From NCBI RefSeq assembly GCF_002250505.1, contig NZ_NJGY01000001.1, positions 2,995,066-3,059,065 on the forward strand: DNA of 64,000 bases, read 5' to 3'. Source of the DNA: Janthinobacterium sp. PC23-8 (lineage in GTDB: Bacteria; Pseudomonadota; Gammaproteobacteria; Burkholderiales; Burkholderiaceae_D). Position numbers and translations under genes: made by a program. The notes under the pieces are model-generated. The model made no database searches. It was not told the DNA's origin and worked only from the letters and a program-made list of their open reading frames with translations. Of the stretch, positions 35,193 through 44,582 are shown piece by piece. How positions within the stretch are numbered: the stretch's first letter is position 1; each line of letters starts with the position of its first letter.

Positions 35193-35193
35193 A

Positions 35194-36021
35194 TCACTCC
35201 TCGCCGCTGCGCGCTGCCTGGCCCGAGCGCCGCCACGTCCACATCAGCCCGATGCCGGCCGAGGTGCCGCTGTGCTGGCGTAGCAGCGGGCTGTCGCGGT
35301 TGGCGGCGCCGGCGTAATTGTCGTAGCGTAAGAAGGCAAAGGCGCGCCAGTCGCGGTGCAGCAGATACGAGCCACCCAGGCCCAGGCGGGTCAGCATCAA
35401 GCCGCTTCTGGCCGCGTAGGCGGGGCGCTGCGGCGTGGCATAGGCTTGCCCAACGCCATAAAAATAATCGTTGATGGTGGCGTTGCCCAGCACCGCGCTG
35501 GCGTAAGTCTCCATATGCCAGCGCCCTTGCGGGTCGGCCAGGGCGTAGGCCAGGCGCGGTTCGAACGTGGCGCCCTGGCGGCGCAGGCCGCCGCGTGCTT
35601 CGATCACGGCGCGCAGCGGCAGTTCCAGCCGTACACGGCTGTTCGGCGAGGGATCAAAGAGCTTGATCTTGACGCGCGGGCCAAATTCCACCAGGGAACC
35701 CAAATCCGGCATGCCGCGCCGCGCCGGCACCTCGCTCGACCGCGCTGGCAGCGACAGCGCAAAGCCGACGTCGAGTTCCACCTGGTCGGTATTGAGCAGG
35801 CGCGCGCCCACGCCCGAGCGGTCGGCGCGCAGCACCTCGCCGCGGTAAATCAGGAAGGGCAGGGCCAGGGTGCGCGTCGAGCGCTCGTTTGAGCCCGGAT
35901 AAGACGGGGTCACGGCCGTGCCGCCGAACACGCCCGCTTCCCACAAGGGCAGGGCCTGCCCGGCGGCGCACGCCGGCGCCAGGACGATACCGGCCGTGGC
36001 CAGCAATTTGATGGTGTTCAT
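35194..36021 (-). CDS. MipA/OmpV family outer-membrane protein
   Basis: A 275-residue protein from the ATG at 36021 (GGAG 7 bases upstream), with signal peptide NTIKLLATAGIVLAPACAAG. The mature part starts WEAGVFGGTAVTPSYPGSNE and alternates short strands typical of a 10-12-stranded barrel, with LPFLIYRGEVLRADRSGVGARL characteristic of the MipA/OmpV family. MipA is a scaffold between MltA and PBP1B in E. coli; OmpV-like members are porins. Convergent with the tps operon. Role here unknown. Confidence 0.85.
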   Translation of the reverse strand: MNTIKLLATAGIVLAPACAAGQALPLWEAGVFGGTAVTPSYPGSNERSTRTLALPFLIYRGEVLRADRSGVGARLLNTDQVELDVGFALSLPARSSEVPARRGMPDLGSLVEFGPRVKIKLFDPSPNSRVRLELPLRAVIEARGGLRRQGATFEPRLAYALADPQGRWHMETYASAVLGNATINDYFYGVGQAYATPQRPAYAARSGLMLTRLGLGGSYLLHRDWRAFAFLRYDNYAGAANRDSPLLRQHSGTSAGIGLMWTWRRSGQAARSGEE

Positions 36022-36130
36022 GCTTGTGCTCCGCAAGATTGAGCAGGCTACTGTAGCGCAGTATCGGGCACGCACGCCTCGCGCATGGCGCCCATGCAAT
36101 AAATCATCCTGCGATGGTGGTTTGATGACA

Positions 36131-36136
36131 TATAAT
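36131..36136 (+). promoter_or_regulatory. Candidate -10 element for the asparaginase gene
   Basis: TATAAT in gacaTATAATttg, 48 bases before the ATG, in the 162-base interval divergent from the MipA gene. No clear -35 at 16-18 bases, so an activator may be needed. Confidence 0.45.
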
Positions 36137-36183
36137 TTGTCGAACACTTTGTTATTTTCACCATATCACCAGACAGGAGTACC

Positions 36184-37278
36184 ATGTTTTCACGCAAAAT
36201 CCAATCTTGTGCACAGCTGATGCTGGCCACCTTGATGATGAGCTTTGTCGCCACCGCGCCCGCGCGCGCGCAGCAGGCGGCCGTCAAACTGCCGAACGTG
36301 GTGATCCTGGCGACCGGCGGCACCATCGCCGGCAGCGGCGCCGACAGCACCACCACCGTCGGCTATACCTCGGCCACCGTGGGCGTCGAGCGCCTGATCG
36401 CCGCCGTGCCGGAACTGAAGAAAGTGGCGAACGTGAAAGGCGAGCAGGTATTCCAGATCGCCAGCGAAAGCATGACCAATCAACACTGGTTGACCCTGGC
36501 CAAGCGCATCAATGTGCTGCTCGCTTCGCAAGACGTCGATGGCGTGGTCGTCACGCACGGCACCGATACCATCGAAGAAACCGCCTACTTCCTGAACCTC
36601 ACCGTCAAGAGCAACAAGCCGGTGGTGGTGGTGGGCGCCATGCGGCCATCGACGGCGATCTCGGCCGATGGCCCGATCAATCTGTACAACGCGGTTCTGC
36701 TCGCTGGCAGCAAGGAAGCCGTCGGCAAGGGCGTGCTGGTGGCCTTGAACGACCAGATCAATGCCGCGCGCGAAGTGACCAAGACCAATACCTCGACCAC
36801 CGACACCTTCAAGTCGACCGAACTGGGCATGCTCGGCTATATCCAGGGCAGCAAACCCTTCTTTTATCGCCAGTCGACGCGCAAGCACACGCTGGAAGCG
36901 GAATTTGACGTCAGCAAGCTCGATTCCCTGCCGCAAGTGGACATCGTCTATGGCTACGCCAACATGAACCGGGTGGGCATGGACGCCTTTATCGCCGCTG
37001 GCGCCAAGGGCATCATCCACGCCGGCGTGGGCGACGGCAGCGTGGCCGCGCAAATGAAGCCGGCACTGGTCGAGGCGCGCCAGAAGGGCGTGCTGATCGT
37101 GCGTTCGAGCCGCGTAGGCCAGGGCATCGTGGCGCGCAATGGCGAAGCCAATGACGACGAACTCGACAGCGTTGTGTCCGATACGCTGAACCCGCAAAAA
37201 GCCCGCATCCTGCTGATGCTGGCCCTGACCAAGACCAATAGCACGCAAGAAATCCAGCGTATTTTCTACACCTACTGA
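36184..37278 (+). CDS. ansB: Type II (periplasmic) L-asparaginase
   Basis: A 364-residue asparaginase with signal peptide (cleavage near ARA-QQA, residue ~29). First catalytic Thr is in LATGGTIAGSG, the second Thr-Lys-Asp set in VVTHGTDTIEETAYFL, and the DGPINLYNAV segment is also typical. It hydrolyses Asn to Asp and ammonia in the periplasm. AGGAG lies 5 bases upstream of ATG. Not in an operon. Confidence 0.95.
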   Translation: MFSRKIQSCAQLMLATLMMSFVATAPARAQQAAVKLPNVVILATGGTIAGSGADSTTTVGYTSATVGVERLIAAVPELKKVANVKGEQVFQIASESMTNQHWLTLAKRINVLLASQDVDGVVVTHGTDTIEETAYFLNLTVKSNKPVVVVGAMRPSTAISADGPINLYNAVLLAGSKEAVGKGVLVALNDQINAAREVTKTNTSTTDTFKSTELGMLGYIQGSKPFFYRQSTRKHTLEAEFDVSKLDSLPQVDIVYGYANMNRVGMDAFIAAGAKGIIHAGVGDGSVAAQMKPALVEARQKGVLIVRSSRVGQGIVARNGEANDDELDSVVSDTLNPQKARILLMLALTKTNSTQEIQRIFYTY

Positions 37279-37397
37279 TGCTGCTGCGCGCTGGCGTGCT
37301 TTTTGCCTCATCAGGCAGATTTACGCTGGCCCGCTTTGCTGCCATACTGCGCCTCTGAACAATGAATCGGCAGCGGCTGCGGCGCTGCCCATGGCGC

Positions 37398-38249
37398 ATG
37401 GCTATCCTGTCCGGCATTACCCTTTATCCCATCAAATCGTGCGCCGGCATCGCCTTGCGCGAGGCCGTGCTGACCGACTGCGGCCTGATGAGCGAACACG
37501 TGTATGACCGCGAGTGGATGGTGGTCGACGCCGATGGCCGCTTCCTGACCCAGCGCGACTATCCGCGCATGGCGCTGATCGTGCCCACCATCAAGGCGAG
37601 CACCCTGGAAGTGCGCGCGCCCGGCATGCTGCGCCTGGAAATCGAACTGGGCTTGCCGCACCCGCAACGCTCGCCCATGCAGGAAGTCCAGTTGTGGGAC
37701 GAGCAGGTGCGCGCCTATGATTGCGACGACGTGACGGCGGCCTGGTTTTCCAACGCCATCGGCACGCCATGCCGGCTGGTACGCTTTCATCCGGATGTGG
37801 TGCGCACCACCGGCACTACCTGGACCGGCGGCATTGCCGCGCCCACCCTGTTTTCCGACGGTTATCCGCTGCTGGTGGCCAGCGTGGCCTCGCTCGATGA
37901 TGTGAACGAGAAACTGCGCGCGGCCGGCCGCGCGCCGTTGCCGATGAACCGTTTTCGGCCCAATCTGGTACTCGACGGCATCGGCGCTTTCGAGGAAGAT
38001 TATGCCGAAGCGCTGCAGTTCGGCGCCACCACCCTGAAACCCGTCAAGCCGTGTCCGCGCTGCCCGATTCCCTCGGTCGACCAGGAAACGGGCGTGCCGG
38101 GACCTGACCCGCTCGATGTCATGCACGGCTACCGCGCCAAGCCTGAACTCGACGGCGCGATCTGCTTCGGCATGAACGCCATCGTCATCCAGGGGGGCGA
38201 CGAACGCATCGTGGTAGGCCAGGAAGTTGGTTTCGAGCTGGCGTTTTAA
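37398..38249 (+). CDS. MOSC-domain protein (YcbX/mARC-like molybdenum cofactor sulfurated carrier)
   Basis: A 283-residue protein: MOSC N-terminal beta-barrel (LSGITLYPIKSCAGIALREA, about 1-120) and MOSC domain (about 130-283) with FRPNLVLDG and the cofactor-binding KPCPRCPIPSVDQETG cysteine. Members bind sulfurated molybdenum cofactor and reduce N-hydroxylated compounds. No 2Fe-2S domain is attached, so it resembles mARC rather than YcbX. ATG at 37398 fits family N-termini; an ATG at 37362 would add 12 residues. Confidence 0.85.
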   Translation: MAILSGITLYPIKSCAGIALREAVLTDCGLMSEHVYDREWMVVDADGRFLTQRDYPRMALIVPTIKASTLEVRAPGMLRLEIELGLPHPQRSPMQEVQLWDEQVRAYDCDDVTAAWFSNAIGTPCRLVRFHPDVVRTTGTTWTGGIAAPTLFSDGYPLLVASVASLDDVNEKLRAAGRAPLPMNRFRPNLVLDGIGAFEEDYAEALQFGATTLKPVKPCPRCPIPSVDQETGVPGPDPLDVMHGYRAKPELDGAICFGMNAIVIQGGDERIVVGQEVGFELAF

Positions 38250-38283
38250 GCGTGGTGGCCGCACAGAAGGGTTTGAGGTGTCT

Positions 38284-39438
38284 ATGAGTCAACCGATATC
38301 GTCAGGGTCAGGCCCCGCCAGCCAGGCTGCGGCCATCACCCGCCTGGAAGCGGAAAACCAGGCCTTGCGCGCGCACCTGGCGTATTTGACCGAACAGCTC
38401 GAGCGCAACCACGACATCATGGGCCGCCACCAGGCGTTCGACCTGGAAATCGTCGGCGCCTCGACCTTTCCCGAACTGATCGGCACTATCTTTCGCACCC
38501 TGCCCGTGGTCTCCGGGCTCGACGGCGTGACCCTGAGCCTGGTTGACGAGGGCGACGATATCCTGGTGGTGATGGAAAAGCTGGGCGTCGATTTCAGCGC
38601 CTTTCCGCAGATGCTGTTCGTGCATGGTCCCGGCGAACTGGGCTTCATGCCGGCCGCCGAAGGCGCGCCGCCCCTGCCGCTGCTCGGTCCGTTCGATGCG
38701 GCCGTGCATGGCGTGCGCTTTCCGGCCAGCGACGTCGTGCTGCGCAGCGTGGCGCTGGTGCCCTTGCTGCGCAACCGGCGGCTGATCGGCAGCCTGAACC
38801 TGGCCAGCAGCGATGCCGCGCGCTTTACACCGGCGCTGGGCACCGACTTCATCAAGCACATGGCCTCGATTATCGCGATCTGCCTGGAAAACGTGATCAG
38901 CAATGAAATGCTCAAATATATCGGCCTGACCGATGCGCTGACGGGCGTCTACAACCGCCGCTATATCGACCGGCGCCTGCTCGAAGAAATCGCCCGCGCG
39001 CGGCGCCAGCAGTATTGCATCACCTGCATGTATATCGATATTGACCATTTCAAGCGCGTCAACGACACCCACGGCCACCAGGGCGGCGACGAGGTGCTGC
39101 GCGAAGTGGCGGCGCGCATTCGCCACGAATTGCGCCGCTCCGATGCGCTGGGGCGTTTTGGCGGCGAGGAATTTGTCGTGCTGCTGATCGATGCGGACCT
39201 GGCCAGCGCTACGGTTGTTGCCGAGCGCATCCGCGCCAGCATCGCCGACGCGCCGTTCGACCTGCCGGGCGCCGTGCAGGCATCGGTCAGCGTGTCGATC
39301 GGCGTGGCCAGCCTGCCGTCGCAGGCGAACGCGTTGCCGATCGACGTGGTGGCACAGCAACTGGTGGCCCATGCGGACCAGGCCTTGTACCAGGCCAAGG
39401 CGGGCGGGCGCAACCGGGTGGTCAGCGCAGTGGGCTGA
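38284..39438 (+). CDS. DUF484/GAF-like diguanylate cyclase
   Basis: A 384-residue soluble protein: coiled N-terminus, DUF484-type GAF sensor (about 45-215), and GGDEF domain (about 220-384) with the active-site RFGGEEF, metal-binding DIDHFKRVNDTHGH and the inhibitory I-site RRSD five residues before GGEEF. It should make c-di-GMP with product feedback. GAGG 5 bases upstream supports the ATG at 38284. Ends one base before the stop of the convergent antiporter gene. Confidence 0.92.
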   Translation: MSQPISSGSGPASQAAAITRLEAENQALRAHLAYLTEQLERNHDIMGRHQAFDLEIVGASTFPELIGTIFRTLPVVSGLDGVTLSLVDEGDDILVVMEKLGVDFSAFPQMLFVHGPGELGFMPAAEGAPPLPLLGPFDAAVHGVRFPASDVVLRSVALVPLLRNRRLIGSLNLASSDAARFTPALGTDFIKHMASIIAICLENVISNEMLKYIGLTDALTGVYNRRYIDRRLLEEIARARRQQYCITCMYIDIDHFKRVNDTHGHQGGDEVLREVAARIRHELRRSDALGRFGGEEFVVLLIDADLASATVVAERIRASIADAPFDLPGAVQASVSVSIGVASLPSQANALPIDVVAQQLVAHADQALYQAKAGGRNRVVSAVG

Positions 39439-39439
39439 C

Positions 39440-41419
39440 TTACTTGCGCAGCAGGTTTTCCGCTTTCGCCACCGCATCGGCGCTGCCGCGCAGCACCACC
39501 ACGTCGCCGCTCGACAATTCGAGCTCGGGCGTGACGGCCAGGCTGCTGCGTCCGCGGCGGATGCTGGCTACCTGCGCGCCGCAGCCTGCCATGTCGATGC
39601 TGCTCAAGGCCACGCCGATGCAGCGCGCGCTGTCGCCGACGGTAACCGAATGCAGGCGTTCGAGCTCGGCGTCGTCGCCGGCGTCGCTGGTGCCATGGAA
39701 ATAGCCGCGCAGCGAGGCGTAGCGTTTTTCGCGCGCGGCCTGCACCCGGTGCACCACGCGGCGCAGCGGCACGCCCATCATGATCAGGGCGTGCGAGGCC
39801 AGCATCAGGCTGCCTTCCATCAATTCCGGCACCACTTCGGTGGCGCCCGCGTCGCGCAACTGGTCCAGGTCGCTGTCGTCGTAGCTGCGCACGATGACAG
39901 GCAGCGTCGGCGCCAGTTCATTGACCAGATGTAGCAAGCGCAGGGCCGCCGGTGTGTTGGCGTAGGTAATCACCACGGCGCTGGCCCGGTAAATGCCGGC
40001 CGCCACCAGGCTTTCGCGCCGGCCTGCGTCGCCATACGAGACATGGGCGCCGGCCAGTTGCGCTTCCTGTACCCGTTCCGGGTCCAGGTCCAGCGCATGG
40101 TATTCGATCTTTTCTTCCGTCAGCAGGGTCGCCAGGCTTTGCCCGCTGCGCCCGAAGCCGGCGATCAGCACGTGTCTCTGGGCCGCCATGGTGCGCGTGG
40201 CGATCTTCGTCAGCGCCAGCGACTGCATCATCCAGTCGTTGGCGGCCAGCTTCATGACGATGGCGTCGGACTTGGCGATCATCAGCGGCGCGATCAGCAT
40301 CGACAGCACCATCGCCGCCAGCACCACCTGCACCACGAAGGGGTCCATCAGCTTGATGCCGCCGGCCAAATTGAGCAGCACGAAGCCGAATTCGCCGGCC
40401 TGCGCCAGTCCCAGCCCGGTGCGCAGGGCCACCCCCTGGGAGGCGCCGAACAGCCGGGCCAGGCCGGCGATCAGGGCGAATTTGAGCAGCACGGGCGCGC
40501 ACAGCAGCAGCAAGACGAGCCACCAGTTCTCAAACACCACGCGGATATTGAGCAGCATGCCGACCGTGATGAAAAACAGGCCCAGCAGCACGTCGCGGAA
40601 AGGTTTGATATCCTCTTCCACCTGGTGCTTGAATTCGGTCTCGGAAATGAGCATGCCGGCCACAAAGGCGCCCAGTGCCAGCGACAGGCCGGCGCGCTCG
40701 GTGATCCAGGCCGCACCCAGGGTAATCAACAGCAGGTTGAGCATGAACAGTTCCTGCGAGCGGCGCTTGGCGACGATGGTCAGCCAGCCGCGCACCATTT
40801 TTTGCCCGAGGAACAGCAGCAGGATCAATACGACGACCGCCTTGGCGCCGGCCCAGGCCAGCGTTTCGGCCAGGTTCTCCGAGTCTTTGGTCAGCGCCGG
40901 GATCAGGATCAACAGCGGCACCACGGCCAGGTCCTGGAACAGCAGGATGCCGATGATCTTGCGGCCGTGTTCGCTTTCGAGTTCGAGCCGTTCTGTCAGC
41001 ATTTTTGACACGATGGCGGTCGACGACATGGCCAGCGCGCCGCCGAGCGCAAACGCGGCCTGCCAGCTCAGGTGAAAGTAGGCCGACAGATAGCGCCCCA
41101 CCAGCGCCCCGAAAACGACGGTGGCGACGATGGTGGTGACCACCTGCGCCAGCCCCAAGCCGAAGACGATGCGCCGCATGGCGAGAAACTTGGGAAGGGA
41201 AAACTCGAGCCCGATGGAAAACATCAGGAAGACGACGCCGAATTCGGCCAGGGTATGGCTTGCTTCATTCTCGGCGGCCAGGCCCAGCGCATGCGGGCCG
41301 ATGACGATGCCGACGGCCAGGTAGCCGAGCATGGGGGGCAAGTGCAACATTCTGAAAGCGACCACGCCAAGCACGGCGCTGCCGAGTAACATCAGGGTCA
41401 GTTCTAGCGAGGAAAACAT
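39440..41419 (-). CDS. CPA2-family cation:proton antiporter with TrkA domains (KefB-like)
   Basis: A 659-residue protein: about 12 transmembrane helices (1-385; GLAQAGEFGFVLLNLAGG and GALAMSSTAIVSKML are signature segments), an RCK/TrkA_N nucleotide-binding domain (HVLIAGFGRSGQSLATLL, about 415-535), and a TrkA_C domain at the end. KefB/KefC homologues export K+ for protons, gated by glutathione adducts or nucleotides; the ligand here is not determinable. ATG at 41419 opens the first helix; the open frame extending far upstream is antisense to kdsD and not coding. Divergent from kdsD with 84 bases between them. Confidence 0.92.
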   Translation of the reverse strand: MFSSLELTLMLLGSAVLGVVAFRMLHLPPMLGYLAVGIVIGPHALGLAAENEASHTLAEFGVVFLMFSIGLEFSLPKFLAMRRIVFGLGLAQVVTTIVATVVFGALVGRYLSAYFHLSWQAAFALGGALAMSSTAIVSKMLTERLELESEHGRKIIGILLFQDLAVVPLLILIPALTKDSENLAETLAWAGAKAVVVLILLLFLGQKMVRGWLTIVAKRRSQELFMLNLLLITLGAAWITERAGLSLALGAFVAGMLISETEFKHQVEEDIKPFRDVLLGLFFITVGMLLNIRVVFENWWLVLLLLCAPVLLKFALIAGLARLFGASQGVALRTGLGLAQAGEFGFVLLNLAGGIKLMDPFVVQVVLAAMVLSMLIAPLMIAKSDAIVMKLAANDWMMQSLALTKIATRTMAAQRHVLIAGFGRSGQSLATLLTEEKIEYHALDLDPERVQEAQLAGAHVSYGDAGRRESLVAAGIYRASAVVITYANTPAALRLLHLVNELAPTLPVIVRSYDDSDLDQLRDAGATEVVPELMEGSLMLASHALIMMGVPLRRVVHRVQAAREKRYASLRGYFHGTSDAGDDAELERLHSVTVGDSARCIGVALSSIDMAGCGAQVASIRRGRSSLAVTPELELSSGDVVVLRGSADAVAKAENLLRK

Positions 41420-41503
41420 GGGTTGCCCGGGGTGGTCAGTGGAAATCGTTGTTTGTTGTGACTGGCAAGTTTTTTGCTTTCCTAATTCGTTTATACTTTG
41501 GGC

Positions 41504-42538
41504 ATGAGTGTAACCCATGAAAAAACAATGCAGAAAGCTTTTGATCGAAGTGACATGAAAGCCACAAGCGAGCGCGCCGTGGCGCTGGCGCGCACCGCCT
41601 TGCGGATCGAGGCGGACGCCATCGTTGCGCTGCACGCACGCCTGGCAACGGACGACAGTGTGGGCCGCGCCGTGGCCCTGCTGCTCGAATGCAAGGGCCG
41701 CGTGGTGGTGTCGGGTATCGGCAAGTCCGGCCATATCGCGCGCAAGATCGCCGCCACCCTGGCCTCGACCGGCACGCCGGCCATGTTCGTGCATCCGGCC
41801 GAAGCGGCCCATGGCGACCTGGGCATGGTCACCTCGGACGATGCCTTTATCGCCATCTCGTATTCGGGCGAATCGGCCGAACTGATGGCCATCATGCCGG
41901 TCGTCAAGCGCATGGGTGGCCTGTTGATCGCCATGACGGGCAAGCCGCAATCGAGCCTGGCGCAACTGGCCGATGTGCACCTCGATATTTCTGTGGAAAA
42001 AGAAGCGTGCCCGCTGAACCTGGCGCCGACCGCCAGCACCACCGTCACGCTGGCGCTGGGCGACGCGCTGGCCGTGGCGCTGCTGGACTTGCGTGGTTTC
42101 AAGGAAGAAGATTTTGCCCGTTCGCATCCCGGTGGCGCCCTGGGCCGCCGCCTGCTCACGCATGTGCGTGACGTGATGCGCAGCGGCGAGCAGGTGCCGA
42201 AAGTAGCGCTCGAGGCGTCGTTGTTGCAGGCGCTGGAAGAAATGACGAGGAAGGGCATGGGCATGACGGCCGTGGTGGACGCGCAGAACCGCCCGGTGGG
42301 CGTGTTTACCGATGGCGACTTGCGCCGCATGTTCGAGCGCGTGCAGGACTTCACGCAAGTGGCGATCCGCGACGTGATGCATGCCAGCCCGCGCAGCATC
42401 GCGCCCGAACGCCTCGCAGTCGATGCGGTGGCCGTGATGGAACAGCACCGCATCAACCAGATGCTGGTGGTCGACCTTGATGGCAAGCTGGTCGGCGCCT
42501 TGCATATCCATGACCTGACGCAGGCCAAGGTCATCTGA
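41504..42538 (+). CDS. kdsD: Arabinose-5-phosphate isomerase KdsD
   Basis: A 344-residue enzyme converting ribulose-5-P to arabinose-5-P for Kdo synthesis: SIS domain (about 35-190; VVSGIGKSGHIARKIAATLASTG, AISYSGESAELM, SHPGGALGRRL) and two CBS domains (about 205-340). Start uncertain: ATG 41504 or 41528; a TATACT box at 41492-41497 would make 41504 almost leaderless. The expected following gene kdsC is missing; lptC comes next after 53 bases. Confidence 0.93.
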   Translation: MSVTHEKTMQKAFDRSDMKATSERAVALARTALRIEADAIVALHARLATDDSVGRAVALLLECKGRVVVSGIGKSGHIARKIAATLASTGTPAMFVHPAEAAHGDLGMVTSDDAFIAISYSGESAELMAIMPVVKRMGGLLIAMTGKPQSSLAQLADVHLDISVEKEACPLNLAPTASTTVTLALGDALAVALLDLRGFKEEDFARSHPGGALGRRLLTHVRDVMRSGEQVPKVALEASLLQALEEMTRKGMGMTAVVDAQNRPVGVFTDGDLRRMFERVQDFTQVAIRDVMHASPRSIAPERLAVDAVAVMEQHRINQMLVVDLDGKLVGALHIHDLTQAKVI

Positions 42539-42579
42539 TGCCCGCTGCATCAGGCCTGGGTGGCGGCCCTATTTTTTGA
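42536..42579 (+). terminator. Hairpins in the kdsD-lptC interval
   Basis: ctgatgc / gcatcag (7 bp, 5-base loop) overlaps the kdsD stop, and a second weak stem ggcc / ggcc precedes six T. This may reduce transcription into lptC or mark the scar of a lost gene. Confidence 0.4.
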
Positions 42580-42591
42580 AAGTGAAACCCT

Positions 42592-43197
42592 ATGCGTAAG
42601 CCAGAAGGCGCCCATCGCTGGCGCATGATCTTTACCGTGCTGGGCGCCGTCGCGGTGGCGCTGGGCAGCTTCTGGCTGCTTGAATTGATAAACAAGGGCA
42701 GCCTGGACGTCAATGGCGCCAAAAAGCTGGACGAACCCGATTACTTCGTCACCAATTTCAGCCTGGTGCGCATGGACTTGCAGGGCAAGCCGAGCTATAT
42801 CGTGTCCGGCGCCAAGCTCACGCACTATCCGGCCGACGATTCTTCCGATATCGACCAGCCCTTCGTGCGCAAGATCAGCCCGGACGTGCCGCCGCTGAAC
42901 ATGACGGCGGAGCTGGCCCATATCGACCAGGGCAATACGCGGCTGCACTTGTCGCGCAATGTCGTGATCGACCGCGTGGCCGGTCCCAAAACGCAGAACA
43001 TGACGCTGAAAACCGAGGCGTTGACGATCTTTCCCGATGAAGAACGGATGGAGTCAGCCGTGCCGGTCGACCTGGTGTCGGGGCGTTCGCACGTGACCGG
43101 CGTGGGCCTGAAGGCCGACAATGCCTCCAGCGTGGTGGAAGTGCCCAATTCGGTACGCATCGTGATTCCGCCGCGCAAAGCCGCGCCGGCCAAATAA
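42592..43197 (+). CDS. lptC: LPS export protein LptC
   Basis: A 201-residue bitopic protein: one N-terminal transmembrane helix (about 12-31) and a periplasmic beta-jellyroll with PDYFVTNFSLVRMDLQGKPSY, KLTHYP, AELAHIDQGNTRLHLSRNV and LKTEALTIFPDEER, all typical. LptC receives LPS from LptB2FG and hands it to LptA. First of the contiguous lptC-lptA-lptB genes. Confidence 0.93.
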   Translation: MRKPEGAHRWRMIFTVLGAVAVALGSFWLLELINKGSLDVNGAKKLDEPDYFVTNFSLVRMDLQGKPSYIVSGAKLTHYPADDSSDIDQPFVRKISPDVPPLNMTAELAHIDQGNTRLHLSRNVVIDRVAGPKTQNMTLKTEALTIFPDEERMESAVPVDLVSGRSHVTGVGLKADNASSVVEVPNSVRIVIPPRKAAPAK

Positions 43198-43217
43198 ATA
43201 AAGAGGACACTATCAAC

Positions 43218-43820
43218 ATGAAAAAAATATTGCTGCTCAGTTTGTTTTCCCTGGCCGTGATGGGCGCGGCCCATGCCGAAAAGGCCGACTCGGAAAAGGA
43301 AGCCGTCATCACCGCCCAGCGCGGCCAGGTCGATGACATCAAGCAAATCCGCACCCTGACCGGCGACGTGGTGCTGGTCAAGGGCACCCTGACCATGAAG
43401 GCAGGCCGCGCCCTGATCACCGAAGATCCGCAGGGCTACCAGTTCATCACTTTCTGGGGCGAGGCGGGCAAGCTGGCCACCTTCCGCCAGAAGCGCGATG
43501 GCGCTGGCGACCTGTGGGTGGAAGGCGAGGCGGAGCGGGTTGAATACAATAACAAGACGGAAGTGGTGAAATTGTTTTCCAAGGCCAAGCTCACGCGCCT
43601 GCAAGGCAGCAAGCCGACCGACGTGGCTAACGGCGCCTTCATTTCCTATGACAGCCGCAATGAATTATTCAACATGGAAAACAGTGACAGCGGCACCAGC
43701 GCCCCGGGCGCCGGCAGCGTGCGCATGGTGATCCAGCCGAAGAACAAGCCGGCGGCGGAGAAAACTCCCGCCGCGCCTGCGCCGGTGCCCACGCCAGTGC
43801 CCACGCCAGGAAAGAAATAA
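43218..43820 (+). CDS. lptA: LPS transport periplasmic protein LptA
   Basis: A 200-residue periplasmic protein with signal peptide [19 protein letters not shown]. The jellyroll shows [40 protein letters not shown] and [20 protein letters not shown]. The C-terminus is a Pro/Ala-rich tail (residues ~170-200). It forms the LPS bridge across the periplasm. Its stop overlaps the lptB start by one base. Confidence 0.94.
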   Translation: MKKILLLSLFSLAVMGAAHAEKADSEKEAVITAQRGQVDDIKQIRTLTGDVVLVKGTLTMKAGRALITEDPQGYQFITFWGEAGKLATFRQKRDGAGDLWVEGEAERVEYNNKTEVVKLFSKAKLTRLQGSKPTDVANGAFISYDSRNELFNMENSDSGTSAPGAGSVRMVIQPKNKPAAEKTPAAPAPVPTPVPTPGKK

Positions 43821-44578
43821 TGGATAACAATTTACGTTGTGGCAGCACCCTGATCGTGCGTGGGCTGCAGAAAACCTATGGCAAGCGGCAAGTCGTGCAT
43901 GATGTCTCGCTGCAAGTCGAATGCGGTGAAGTGGTGGGCCTCCTGGGGCCGAACGGCGCCGGCAAGACCACCTCGTTCTACATGATCGTCGGCCTGGTGC
44001 CGTCGGACGGTGGCACCATCGATATCAGCGGCGTCGATATTTCCAGCCTGCCGATCCACCGCCGCGCGCAGATGGGCTTGTCCTACCTGCCGCAGGAGGC
44101 GTCGGTGTTTCGCAAGCTGACGGTGGAAGATAATATCCGCGCCGTGCTGGAAATCCAGACCGTCGATGGCCGGCCCCTGAAAAAACCCGAAATCGAAGCA
44201 CGGCTCGATAAATTGCTGGCCGACTTGCAGATTGAAAAGCTGCGCGAAAACCAGGCGCTGTCGCTGTCCGGCGGCGAGCGCCGCCGCGTGGAAATTGCGC
44301 GCGCGCTGGCCACCGATCCGCGTTTCGTGCTGCTCGACGAGCCGTTCGCCGGCGTCGATCCGATCGCCGTGATCGAAATCCAGCGCATTGTGCGTTTTTT
44401 GAAGGAACGCAATATCGGCGTGCTGATCACCGACCATAATGTGCGCGAAACGCTGGGCATCTGCGACCGCGCCTACATCATCAATCAGGGCTCGGTGCTG
44501 GCGTCGGGCCGGCCCGACGACATCATCGCCAACGAGTCGGTCCGCCGGGTCTATCTGGGCGAACACTTCCGCATGTAA
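43820..44578 (+). CDS. lptB: LPS export ABC transporter ATP-binding protein LptB
   Basis: A 252-residue ABC ATPase: Walker [13 protein letters not shown]-loop [12 protein letters not shown], signature LSGGERRR, Walker [13 protein letters not shown] and switch His in DHNVRE. The C-terminal [11 protein letters not shown] closes the fold as in LptB. It powers LPS extraction with LptFG (encoded elsewhere). Followed by rpoN after four bases. Confidence 0.96.
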   Translation: MDNNLRCGSTLIVRGLQKTYGKRQVVHDVSLQVECGEVVGLLGPNGAGKTTSFYMIVGLVPSDGGTIDISGVDISSLPIHRRAQMGLSYLPQEASVFRKLTVEDNIRAVLEIQTVDGRPLKKPEIEARLDKLLADLQIEKLRENQALSLSGGERRRVEIARALATDPRFVLLDEPFAGVDPIAVIEIQRIVRFLKERNIGVLITDHNVRETLGICDRAYIINQGSVLASGRPDDIIANESVRRVYLGEHFRM

Positions 44579-44582
44579 GCCG

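Noticed and set aside
36122-36140. FNR/CRP-like site upstream of asparaginase
   Set aside because: Only a TTGAT half-site is seen and it overlaps the -10 box; the partner half does not match.
39440-42550. The antiporter frame extending 377 codons upstream of its start
   Set aside because: The extension is antisense to kdsD and carries no homology; the first transmembrane helix begins at 41419.
42539-42580. A 13-codon frame after kdsD (MPAASGLGGGPIF) as a kdsC remnant
   Set aside because: Too short and without any HAD motif to be tied to kdsC; mentioned only as intergenic sequence.
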